A stretch of DNA of 64,000 bases from Ctenosaura bakeri (taxonomy: Eukaryota; Chordata; Lepidosauria; Squamata; Iguanidae), in contig CAOLHI010004251.1 in NCBI GenBank assembly GCA_948474755.1, forward strand, positions 1-64,000, in the 5' to 3' direction. The position numbers and the translations under genes were made by a program. Under the pieces are notes generated by a model that did no database searches, was not told the origin of the DNA, and saw nothing but the letters and a program-made list of their open reading frames with translations. The first letter of the stretch is position 1. The number at the start of each line of letters is the position of its first letter. This document shows positions 1 through 10,653 of the stretch, one piece after another.

Positions 1-2090
1 GTACAAGTAAAGTGGCAGGGGTCTTTTCCCTATCAGTCCCAATGTCTGCACCCAGAATCTCTCCCATCTATCAAGCTTCAATTTGGCCACTACATTGCTA
101 GGGAGTTCCTTGGACTGAGGGTACCCCTATTCTGAAAAATCCAAACTGGGATAGTGCCAAGCCGGTGGAGGACCATCGGTCACTGCGCTCATCGGCTGAT
201 CACCTGTGCTCACTGGCTCATTGCCTCTAGGTCTGGAGTGCTTTGCTAGTGCATCAATGAGCCCTATGGTGGGTCGCTTGTCAAATTGGCTCATGTCAAG
301 TCCTAGCTTTCTCAGGGCACCCCAAAGTCTCACTCTTTCTGCAGAGTAAGTCTGTGTTGTGGGATCGTACCTGCAGACGACTCTCAAGGAGTGTCATTGT
401 CCAGATTGGACCGAGGAGTGTGGCATTTCCCACTCCATTTGGTAAACCTCAGGGGTCTCTAGCAGGCCAGGATTCCTGTTTTCCTTTGTGTTCCTGTCTT
501 GTAGAAGGTATAAAATTCCAGTTCCCTTTGGAAGCTGAAGTGGGGGGTGGCTTCCTGTATTTGGAATGGGGTCCATAATTGGAGTGAGTTACCTCCTGTA
601 TGGGCTCCCAATTTCCAGCTTCCTTTTTGCGGGACTTCTGTGGGGGTCTCAAAGCTCCAGTCTCACGGAGTAAGTCAGAGACTCTCCGGAGATTGGCATT
701 AAAGTCATCCCATGTTGTGGTCTTGGGATTTATGAGACCCAAAACCATTTTGGTCTCATGGTTCAGACCTCCATAAAGGAGCGTCTTGAACTCTGTGCTG
801 TTAAAGTTCCAGTTTCCCTGAGCTATTTGGACCTTAGAAGCCAGTATAGCCAAAAGCTGTTTTCTGGCCACATAAGCCTCAGGATTCTCCTTGGCTCACT
901 TCTCCTCCATTACCTACAAGACTCCTGCATTCTGTCCTGGCCACAAAATCCTAATTATCTCCCTCATCCAATTATGGGCATCCAATCTCACCAACCTTCG
1001 AGCGGCCACGGCTGAGTCTAGAGTAGGGAGTTCGAAGGATGACATGCACAGCTGGGCTAACTGTGTTAGATCCTGGTTGTTGGCAATGGGATGAGAATGG
1101 ATCACGGCATTAAGCCACATGATCCCTGTGTTTTTATTAAGGGGGTCAAGCTGATCAGCAATTGCCTTGGCCTCTGTGGCTTTCCAGGGGATTCAAGTCT
1201 CTATTTCCTGAATTTCTTCTGCCTCCTCCCTGTCTTCTGCATTGTCTCTGGGAACCACTCTTCTCTTGGTCATGGACCGGGTCTCAACTGGGTGAACTGG
1301 GGCATTACTCTCAACCCAATCAGGATTACAGGGGTGTGTAGCCACTGCATCTTCAGGCAGTGGCTCCCTTAAGGTGGCAAGGGGAAGAGAGGGAAGGAAC
1401 TCCGGGCAGACCATTGAGATAACTGCCTGCCTAGCTTGCAGCTCCTTCTCTAATTCCTCCACCCTCCTTTGACAAGTCATATGGCTAACGACTTCTTGCT
1501 GTTCTTTAAATTGCTTCGCCATGAATTTGGCTGCAGTTTTTGACTGAGCTAATTCTTCTTCCCATGCTTCTGCCTTTTCCTTCCAAGTCTGCTCTTGGAG
1601 TTGTGATTCACTAAGTTTCTGGGCTGTTGTTTGTGCAACGGTTGTGAAGGTTAGTTTGTCCACTCACACTACCTCCATCTCAACCTGAAGCTGGGCATTC
1701 TCCTTTTCTAACTCTACGTTCTGAGCTCTAGCTGTTACCAGGGCACTTGCTGCATCCCTTGCAGCAAGTCACAATCCCCATGCTGCCAGAGCATCCTTGG
1801 ACTTCCCAAAAAGTGCCTTTGATGTCCTAGCTTTAGAATACGCCTCCTTCAAGGATGAGAAAGGATCGGGAGATTGGAAGCTTAAGTCCTTTCAGGGGCA
1901 TTTCCTTGTACGGATGACCCAACGCTCCAGCTTCCCAGTAGCTTTCTCCTCCTGCAGGATTTTTCACCTCCATCTCTATTCTCAAAACACTGTATTCTCA
2001 ACACTATCACTCCTAACAAGAGCAAGTGGGACCAGGTCTGCAGGGATGAGAAGGATCACCAGGACCCCTGGGGGGGTGTTAGGGAAACGA
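1..2090 (-). pseudogene. Decayed LTR-retroelement/ERV gag-like region
   Basis: A series of minus-strand open stretches in different frames (about 1663-1193, 1120-914, 871-449, 387-127) reads in order as one broken structural polyprotein. I infer a gag-like protein of an LTR retroelement. The N-terminal part (about 1870-1440) is rich in Glu, Gln, Lys and Ala with coiled-coil character. It is followed by an acidic/Pro stretch, then a helical, capsid-like segment, then a basic Pro-rich tail. No zinc knuckle was seen. Frameshifts and stops break it, so it cannot encode an intact product. The pol region would lie to the left, outside the window. It could instead be another mobile-element protein; no catalytic motif is present to settle the family. 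Confidence 0.45.
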
Positions 2091-2599
2091 ACCTCATGGA
2101 ACCGTTTCTAGGAAAGAGGTTAGAAACCAATCTACAGCCTGCCCAAAAATGTCTCTTTTGCTGGTCTAAGCCCGGCCTTCCACCTCGACAGGTTAAGGCA
2201 AAAGGACAGAGAGTACAATTCAGGGACTGGGAAGATCACCTTGTTCCTGGGGGAAAACCTCCACCTAGACTCCACCTAGTAATGAAGGGGGAACACAAAC
2301 CCAACAGAACTTACATTGCCACCAGGCCAAGCAGCACGGGAAGAGGGAGAGGAACCAAATTGAATCGTCCCTAAGTTAGTTTTTCAGGTGAGGGGCGCCT
2401 TCCTCTACCTCAGGGAAAACTGTTTAAAACCTTTGTTTAGGTCAGGAAACCACCCACACCTATACTCAATAGCAGTCCAGGATTCGCCTGTGATCCTTCT
2501 GTACGAGATTCATTGCCTGTTTTGTTTTGGGATGCTCCCAGTGGTAGCATGTGCCTACACGAACTTGTGTGTGAGAGCTGAACCTAGCCTAGCAACCTA

Positions 2600-3950
2600 G
2601 CACTCAGAGTTCCAACCCACAATAGTCCCCAAGTTAGGGATGTGATTCCCAGGACAGCCACGTGCACAGCCCTTCTGTTCTATCCTTTTGATAGGGGCGC
2701 TGCCACACATGGACCAAGATAGAAAGGGGGAGAGATTCCAACCCAATAGAATAGCCCTGTGGCTCAAACACACTGATTTGCAAGCACTCGTGTTCCTATC
2801 ACTTCCAAAATTTCAACTGGCCATTCCCTAGGTCAGCACAGACCTAAACCAAGTGGGTCATGACTTCTACTTAGATTAGGGGTGCAGGGGTTGCCTGCGT
2901 TCTCCACCAATCTGTTACCCTGCTTGCTGGGAGTCCCTTAGGGGGATTCCCAATGCCTCTCAAAATTATCACTTGTGGGGAAAATTAGCTATGAACACGG
3001 CTTTAGCAATGCAAAGAGGGCAGGGTAATTAAGGATCTTTTACCCAATGTTTATGGGGTCAGGCTCAGTCAGAAATCACACAAAAAGGTCCAATGAATGA
3101 CTTTATTGAATAGCAATAGTTCACACTAACTCAAACACGCACACAGACATCCAAGGGCTAATAGAAATAAAGAGTGGAAATAAGATAGAGGGATTGTTGA
3201 GGGATTCGCAGCTTGGGTGATACTGCACCTTTTCCTGAAGTCCTTGGTCTGGGAAGCAGCGATTGAACAGCAGCTCAGCGAAGAGATGCTGAGGAGGGAG
3301 AGGGGACCGGTCAGTTAGTATGACCGGGAGGCATCATACTCATTCTCCTTGCTTGCCTTTCTCTCCTGCCTAACTAGCCCCAAAACAGGGACCATTTGTA
3401 GGAAAAATTTACTTTGAAGGCAAATCCTTTCCGGGGGAAACAAACAGGGACAGAAAAGAAAAACAACTCCACATCTGGCATTTCTCTGATATTGGAAGAT
3501 AACGAGGTGTCATCCCAGTAACAGGATCTTCCTCCGCTTTGAGGCTATGGTGTGAGTTTCTGGAGATGGATTTGATAAGGTTTTATTGCTTCCAGTGCCC
3601 AACTTCCGGGAACACTTTTACTCCCTTCAAGAGGACTCCTTAAAGGTTAAGGACCTTTTGTCCACCATGGGTTATCACAACATGAGGTCTCCTGTGGCTA
3701 CGTGACTGGGGATTTTACTGGCCTGACCTGGTTCATTCAATCGTACAACCGTTATTGCCTACGTGCACATTCGTGTGACCTCTCTGGTGGGTTAGATTAA
3801 TTTTATATCAAAGTTGTAAACAGGGTTTACCAAGGGGGCAACAACTGTGTTGTTATGGCATAATCTTTCATGAAGAAGAAACAGCCCACTTCAAAAGAAG
3901 TTCATGAAAGTTTATGTCAAAATGAATTTGTTAGTATTTAAAATGCTGTA
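2600..3950 (-). repeat. Possible 5' untranslated region and LTR of the gag-bearing element
   Basis: If the gag-like remnant to the left is real, its 5' LTR should lie here. Minus-strand AATAAA signals sit at 3107-3102 and 3582-3577, and a TATAAAA-like motif lies near 3803 on the minus strand. A possible LTR edge begins TGTGGGGAAA at 2974. No second LTR is in the window for comparison, and no primer-binding site could be assigned. The boundaries are therefore guesses. Confidence 0.25.
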
Positions 3951-4600
3951 AGAAATATTACTGTGAAAGTAGCAATTTGATGTGTTCCCCTTTCTTTCTT
4001 CCTTCCCTTCCTTCTAAAGCAGGAGTGAACAACTTGTGGGCCCACCAGAAGTAGGTGGATTTCAGCTTCTAGTCACAAAGGAATATGGAATTTCACAATC
4101 CAACAATAACCAGAGACCAGAGATTGTCCACTCGTCCTTTAAAGGGAAAATATCTTGGCATGTTAAAGAAAGCATGAATGAGCACAGCAAAGAAACAGAA
4201 AATCCTGGAACTGTACAATCTAGTTAAATTATCAAACCCTGCTATGGTAAAATGACATACTCTGCCACCCATTATATGTTTTGTAATTTGATAGAGGCTT
4301 CAGTACAAATATATAGAATTCAAAAATTATAGAAATCACAACAGCCCACCCTAACGAAAGAGAGGATAGGAGGAGGGGTGAAGTAGTCCACTAGTAAAAC
4401 AAGCAGCCAAATGAAAAGCTCACCATTCCCTTGCTTTTTATTACATACAAAAAGCTGACAAGGAGCAGCAGGGGTGAGGACCAGGCAGAGGTGTATCTAG
4501 GGTGAGGCAACTGGGGTGCAAGCCCCAGGTACAAATGCCAGGGAGCGCAAAAAAGTGAAACCCCCAGCCTCCCTCCTGGGCCTGGCTTCACTGGGGTCCT
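3951..4600. other. Non-coding stretch, nothing recognised
   Basis: AT-rich sequence with a pyrimidine tract near 3990-4015 (TTTCTTCCTTCC type). No convincing coding or known repeat similarity was seen. A segment from about 4490 with an aggcagaggtgtatctaggg motif looks like part of an unnamed interspersed repeat. Confidence 0.4.
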
Positions 4601-4905
4601 GTCTGGCCTGGTGTGGGGAGACTGGTGGCAGCAGCAGTACCCCTACCACCATCCAATGCCTCCCCACTGCTCACCACTGCCCTGCCCCCACCCGCCGCAG
4701 CCTCACCCCTGTTGGGGTCCTAACCAAGGGGGTGACAGTGGCAGCAGCAGCCCTCCCACCCACTGCCCGCCACTTGCTGCAATCCCACCCCCGCTCACCA
4801 CAGCTCCACCCTTGCCATCCTCTGCCTGCCACAGCCCTGCCCCCACCCCACCTTGCCAGGGTCCTGCCTGCCCCATTGGGGGAGGCAGTGGCAGCACCTA
4901 GGGGC
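4600..4905. repeat. C-rich low-complexity tract
   Basis: About 300 bases dominated by CCACTGCC, CCCACC and CAGCAGC words. All reading frames appear open because of composition (Pro/His/Ala/Ser-rich translations on both strands), not because of coding constraint. Confidence 0.7.
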
Positions 4906-4987
4906 ACAACTTCCACACTTGTCCTAGGCATTGGTGAGCCTAGAAATACCCCTGGGGCCAGGTTTCATGTTGCCTCAAGGGATGCTG

Positions 4988-5014
4988 ACATGTATGTATG
5001 TATGTGTATATATG

Positions 5015-5047
<33 letters not shown>
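4988..5047. repeat. (ATGT)n microsatellite
   Basis: About 60 bases of ATGT units, interrupted by GTGTATATATG in the middle. It lies inside a spurious Tyr/Val/Cys/Met-rich open frame. Confidence 0.9.
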
Positions 5048-5099
5048 GCAGCTCTTAAAAGGCAACATTCCACACTCCTCACAGGGCAGCATTCCAGCA

Positions 5100-6605
5100 G
5101 CAATGGCAGAGAGGCCTGTGTAGGATCAGGGAGTGGCTGACATGTCTATAGGATATGCAGAGACAAATAGTTCTAGTTCCTTTCTGATGTGAGTGTGCTG
5201 GAAGATGCCTAGTTGGTTGTTGGAGAGGTCCTGAGTTCTCAGAAGGTAGGGATCCCTGATAGCACTTCCATCCCCAAGCAATCAGCAAGGGGGTGCATGG
5301 TCTGGAGCAACAACATGCTACTGTAGCATCAAAGGCAGTTCATCTCCCATGCCTTGAGGTGGGCTCCAGGGCAGAAGTTTGGGTTGGAGGTTTTGCAGTG
5401 GTCATGAGAGATGGTCGTTAGGAGTGAAAGCCTGCAGGAATCGAGAGGCATTCACCAGACCCTTTGTGAAGGATTAGTTTTGATTCACATTACGGATAAT
5501 GAGTTTTTCAGCTGGGCCTACATCGGTTGTTCAGCTGACAGGCTTAGAGAGATAGGGTTAGGCAAAATGTTACGAGCACCTGAAAGCATTGTAGGTGAAC
5601 ACCATTTAGCTCTCCCAATTCTGGCAGGGACAGTCCAGATTTATCCCCTGTTGTCCCACTTTTTAGCTGCTTTTAAAATGTCTTGGTTTCTTTCCCTGCT
5701 TTCCCCCTTGTCCTTGACTTACTTCAGTTGCAGCAAACTGAGTTAAAACTACAGAAGCAATTTGCACTCAACTCAGTGGCCATGGAGGGGGGTACGAGGA
5801 AAGCAGGGCCAGTCTGAGGCAAAAGGAAACTGCTGTAGTATCTCTTAGCTCATGCGTCCTTTGTCATTAATAACTTTGGTCATCTTGACCACACTCTGTT
5901 ACTTTGCCACATGTCCCGGTTTTCTGCTGTGAAATGTTGGAGGGTATGTAGGTGGTAAAGGGTGATTTACCCAAATCACATATGTAGGCAAATTAGTTGT
6001 AAATGAATATACTGATATATACCTATTTAGACCAGTATTTCTCCATCTGTCTGACTTCTCCCTCTCCAAGTACCAGGGACTGGTACCACATTTGTGTGCA
6101 TTGGCTACAACTGTTTCTTTCTTTCTTGGAAATTGGCTAATGACTCAGGGAGCAGCACCAGTGCATGGAGCACCACTTTGAGTAGCACCAGTTCAGACAG
6201 TGTTCAATGTCCCGGGGGATTTTGCTTCAGCTTTGCCATGCTTCAGGTGACTAGAGGCTTAACTCAAATGCTCAAATGTCATCTGTGGCCTGTCAGTCCT
6301 ATCAACAGCAAAGTGCCTCCCAGTGTGACTGGAATCTTAGGATTGTACAATGTGACACTATACCTTACATTGCATACTACCTTACATTGCATACATGTTT
6401 TAACAATTGCTAATAGCAGCTGCAGGTGGGGGAGAATGGATTAAACGCATAGCATGCCCTATTTCATTATGGTGGTAGTAATTCATTTCCACTACTACAC
6501 TTTGCTATCTACTATCGCCTGTGCACAATAAGGACCACTTAATCATAAGAGTATGAAACAAACAGAGACATACCAACCTTCAAATTCTAGAGTTTCCTTA
6601 GAAAC
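5100..6605. other. Unique-looking non-coding sequence
   Basis: About 1.5 kb without recognised genes or repeats. A 116-codon open frame at 6094-6444 has no recognisable motif. A short direct repeat (ccttacattgcatac type) occurs at 6362-6392. Confidence 0.5.
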
Positions 6606-6799
6606 ATTTCCGCCCTAGACTGTTACAGTGCTATTCTTCCACTTTCAGCATCCTGTGGAATCCTGGGGTTTGCAGTTTAGGGAGGAGCCTTTAGAATTCT
6701 CAGCCAGAATGCTCTTTGGCCTCAGCAAACTACAAACCCCAGAATTCCAAAGGATGATGAAAGTGGAATAATAGCACCGTAACAGTGTAGTGCGGAAAT
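6606..6799. mobile_element. Long-palindrome MITE (family M1)
   Basis: A 194-bp element with inverted arms of about 65-70 bp. The left arm starts ATTTCCGCcctagactgtta and the right arm is its imperfect reverse complement ending tgcggaaat. Each arm carries the ggaatcctggggtttgcag word. A spacer of about 45 bp holds gaattctcagccagaatgctc. Related copies are at 37826-37982 and 38258-38452. No transposase is encoded. A hAT or other cut-and-paste origin is likely, but no target duplication was confirmed. Confidence 0.75.
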
Positions 6800-7755
6800 G
6801 GCCATGTCCTCCCTCTTTCTTTCTCCCTCTCCCTCAATCTCCCTCTCTGCACATACATGTATACAGCTGCTTGCAGCCGACTCTTCAGTTTGCTCTAACA
6901 CTGCACTTGAATAGCTCCAGCAAATACAAGATCATATTCTATGTAGCAATGTAAGAAAAAAAGAAGCCATGTGCATAAACATCTTCAACTGCAATTTATA
7001 GGTCAGCCTAAACACACTCCTGATGATAGTGTGCTTATGGATAAAGTAGGGCTCTCTGGACCTCCAGAAGCAGGTAAATCATCCCTGCCACTTGGTCCTC
7101 ATCTGTATTAGTGCATTTTCAAGCAAGTGAACTGAGGACAGTGGCACAGAGTGTGAATGTGAGACCTCTGTGTTTTACTGTGGGGCCTCCATCCTCAATC
7201 CAGTCCTGATTTTAGCAAGATAAAACTTCAAAGGATGGCCTGTTTCAAAATTAGGCTTTGAATAGTTTAAACCTCAAATATTGTCATCTTGAATATTGAT
7301 CTGAAAAATGTAAATATTTGGGTCTATGATATACAAAGATTTACCATGAAACTCTTAAGACCAAAAAGTGAATCTCCAGATCAAAAGCTGCTGGACTCCT
7401 CATTAAGATTTAATTTGAGCACCATTTCAGGTATTAGTCTCAACAGCAGAGAAAGGAAAGATATTATCCTGCTCATACTAGAATTCTGATGGAAACTCAT
7501 TACTAATAGCAATTCCACCTGGATGACCTAGAAGTCATGGTTTGGAATGAAATAAATAGTGTGGAGACCATGGGCAGCTTGGCATATGTATGTGGAAGCT
7601 ATTTTTCATTATGGCTGGCTGCGCAGGGTTGCCAGACTGAAAACTGAAGATGGCTCTTGTACCTTTAAAAGTTTTATAAGAGAGGGAATTTCAGCAGGCG
7701 TTGCTTGCCATGCAACCAAGTGACAAGCAACGCCTAATGAAGCTTCCATTTCTGT
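6800..7755. other. Non-coding sequence, nothing recognised
   Basis: Starts with a CT-rich tract (6810-6850). No gene or known repeat was recognised. Confidence 0.45.
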
Positions 7756-7759
7756 GTGT

Positions 7760-7974
7760 GTGTACATATCTTCAAATTATCTGTTGACTTATGGGGACTT
7801 TATGAATTTCATAGGGTTTTCATAAGCAAGGAATACTCAGAGATGGTTTTGCCAGTTCCTTCCTCTGAAATACAGCCTATAGCACCTGGCATTCATTGTC
7901 AGCCTCCCATCCAAGTACTAATCAGAGCTGAGCCTGCTTAGCTTCCAATATCAGACAGGATCTGGTGCCTGTAG
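7760..7974 (-). mobile_element. 5S rRNA-derived SINE (SINE3-like), copy 1
   Basis: The right part (about 7974-7895, minus strand) matches 5S rRNA from the GATCTCGTCTGATCTCGG region through GGAAGCTAAGCAGG (box A) to TTAGTACTTGGATGGGAG (internal promoter C region), with scattered substitutions. The body to the left carries aatactcagag and then a tail that includes the gacttatgg-gggttttc segment. It is a pol III-type retroposon and not a 5S gene: the 5S head is diverged and fused to unrelated sequence. A second copy lies at 23686-23890. Confidence 0.8.
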
Positions 7975-8752
7975 ATTATTTTATACAATCATTAAAGGTA
8001 CAGGAAATGTGTGGTTTTCAACCTGGCAAGCCTATGGCTACCATTCTCTTGTAGCACCTATTTTATGAAATGTAGCACTGTAGAAAATGTACATTAGATT
8101 GTATTTTGGGTAATGCCCATCCTGTGCTTTAGTAACAAACCTTTTAAAATTATACCATTAAAAAAAAACACCTTGGGAAAAAACTAATCGGAAATTTTTT
8201 ATTAACATGAAAAACCATAGAGTGCAACAAACTATATTGTTAGTAGCTAAACACAGTAACAAATAATGAGAACGTGTACATGGATGGAAATACTGTACAT
8301 GAATGCATGCTATTTGCAGTTGACAGATTTGAAAAGTATAGTTCAACAGAGTGCATTTTATGACAGGTAAGATATGCACTGTTTTAGAAGCCTTTGAGTT
8401 GTAGATTATTTTGTTGTTGCCATTATTTTTAGACAATGGCATGTCATTTACACTGCAGGCAGCGTAAGGATTACTTCTATGCCACATACTGATGATGGTA
8501 TTTGATTTATTTCCTGTTATTTCATTTTGTACTGCTGTTCCATAATAGCCCTTTTCAGCATTAGTGACACATTGAAAAGTGTTGCAGATAGCCAAAACCA
8601 TGCAGCAAACCGGTTCTAATTGAAAGCACATTTAACTTGCTTGCCAGTTACATATTAATATTTTTCTGGATCTCTGTATTGTTTGCTTCAAAATCATGTC
8701 AGGAGCAACGGCACTGAAAGCCCTTAGCTCTAACTCACAGTAAAACAGCCTG

Positions 8753-8796
<44 letters not shown>

Positions 8797-9718
8797 AAAC
8801 AAACAAATGAATCTGAACAAACAGTTTTAGGTTACCACATTTTCACAGTGAATCTTCATATATCCCATAGTTAATCAGTGCTGTCTCATTCATGGAAGAC
8901 TTTACATTGTCTGAAGCAATGAAATTCTTAATAAGACCAACAAGATCATAAGTAACCCCAGTAAGCACACATTTGTGATTTCTTCTGACATCTTTCAAGA
9001 GCTCTTAAAAATAATGATTTAGCTAGTTGATTACAGAACAAGCCATAGTACTGTGCAAAACTCTTTTCTATCTCTAGGTGGAAATATCCATGAGAAATAG
9101 CCAAATATTTACTATTCTCTGTCATCAGTCAAAATGAACCTCCTTGTATACCTGCAGATAGTATTAGCATTCCATGCAGAGGCCTCCCATAATGTGTGTG
9201 ATTCATTACTGACTTTACCACATAGACGCCAATGGCTCTCATTTACACAAAGCATCAATAATTCCAATTCCAAAAGAGTATTTGCCTGTACAGTTCTGAA
9301 AAACTTTGGCTGTATGAAAAGTATCCATCAGACAAAAACCAGGCTATAAAATTTGTGTGAATAACTTAAAACAATATCAACAACATTATGGGAAAATCTA
9401 GTAACAGTTTTGAAGTGTGCCAAGTTACTGAGGAAATTGTGCATAACAGTCTACACTAACTGATTGTGTGACAAGATTAATGATGCATGGTAGGCATCCA
9501 ACAAGCAACAGATGTGAAATTAGTTACACTGAAATGTGAAATGAGTGCCCAGCATCCAGCCTATGATGGTACAAAGATGCCACACTCCTGTGAGTGTAGC
9601 TTGGATTGCTAGACTCAACACAAACACTCTATCATTCTGTGTGTTTATTATATGTTTGAGACAAAGCAAATTGTATTCTCTTTGGAATTCCGGTGATAAA
9701 CTGCCACCTGCTCCTGGA
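7975..9718. other. Non-coding AT-rich sequence
   Basis: No gene or known interspersed repeat was recognised apart from the (CTAT)n array. A 157-codon minus-strand open frame at 8158-8631 has no motif and looks like chance in AT-rich DNA. Confidence 0.5.
8752..8797. repeat. (CTAT)n microsatellite
   Basis: About 11 perfect CTAT units. Confidence 0.95.
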
Positions 9719-10653
9719 ATAGAACCATAGAACCAGAGGTGGGAAGCCCTTGAAGGGGCAGCTGGTCCAACCCTCTGCCAGTGTAGAAATCAGCATCTGA
9801 GGCACTCCTGACATGTGGCTATCCAACTTCTGTTTAAACAGCTCCACAGAAGGTGTACCCACCACCTTCCAAGGCACTCTGTCCCGGTGCAGAAGAGCTC
9901 TTACTATCCGGATTTTCTTTCTATATTTAGTCAGAATTTTCTTCCTTGTAATTTCAACCCATTCGTTTGGGTTCTACCCTCTTGAGCAACAGGAAACAAT
10001 CTTGCTCCATCTTCAACTCCAGATATTTGAGGATAGCCCATCATTGTGTGGTCTATTTTATCTCTCCAGGCTAAACATGCCCAATTCCCTCACCCATTCC
10101 CCAAAGAGCTGGGATTCCATACTCTTTTCCATCTCAATCACCCTTCTACAGATACATTTCAGCTTGTCAATATGTTTCTTAAACTGCAGTGCCTAAAACT
10201 GCACCAAGTATAATAGGTGAGGTCTGACCAAAGCAGAATGAAGTGGTATTATTATTCTCTGTAACAGGAAAAACACTCTTGAATTGCATGAGTTCTTTTT
10301 TGCACCACATTTTCAAGTCTTGTTTAGCTTGTGGTCTACTAAGACTCCTAGATCCTTGACAAATACGTTACTTTCAACTCAGATCTCATTCATCCTATAC
10401 TTGTATATCTGATTTTTCCTATCTAAATGCAGAACATCACACTGGCATGACTTTTCAGAGAAATGCTCTTTGATTATCTGTTCCAGAAACTTTTCTGGTA
10501 TTGAGATCAGGCTGATCAGTCATTAGTTGCTTGGGGTCTATTTTTTCCCTCTTCAAATATGGAGGCAAAATTTACCCTCTTCCGGTCTGCTGGAATCTCA
10601 CTTGTTCTTCTCAGAATTCTCTTGAGATTACCCTTGGTTCATCCACACTTTGT
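9719..10653 (-). mobile_element. CR1-type LINE 3' fragment (older)
   Basis: The left edge carries the CR1 3' terminal repeat on the minus strand (atagaaccatagaacc in plus), followed by the 3' UTR and C-terminal reverse-transcriptase region of an old CR1. It contains the characteristic tccaaccctctgcc and cactcctgacatgtggc words. Frames are broken. It is interrupted at 10653/10654 by a younger CR1 inserted in the same orientation. Confidence 0.8.

Noticed and set aside
4516..5058. 180-codon open frame
   Set aside because: It runs through C-rich low-complexity sequence and the (ATGT)n microsatellite; several frames on both strands are equally open.
7895..7974. A 5S rRNA gene
   Set aside because: Only part of 5S is present, diverged, and fused to SINE body and tail; the second copy at 23815-23890 has the same fusion.
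8158..8631. 157-codon minus-strand frame
   Set aside because: Cys-rich but AT-rich composition; no domain, splice or regulatory support.
8752..8797. CRISPR-like regular repeat
   Set aside because: It is a simple CTAT microsatellite with no spacers; the host is a vertebrate.
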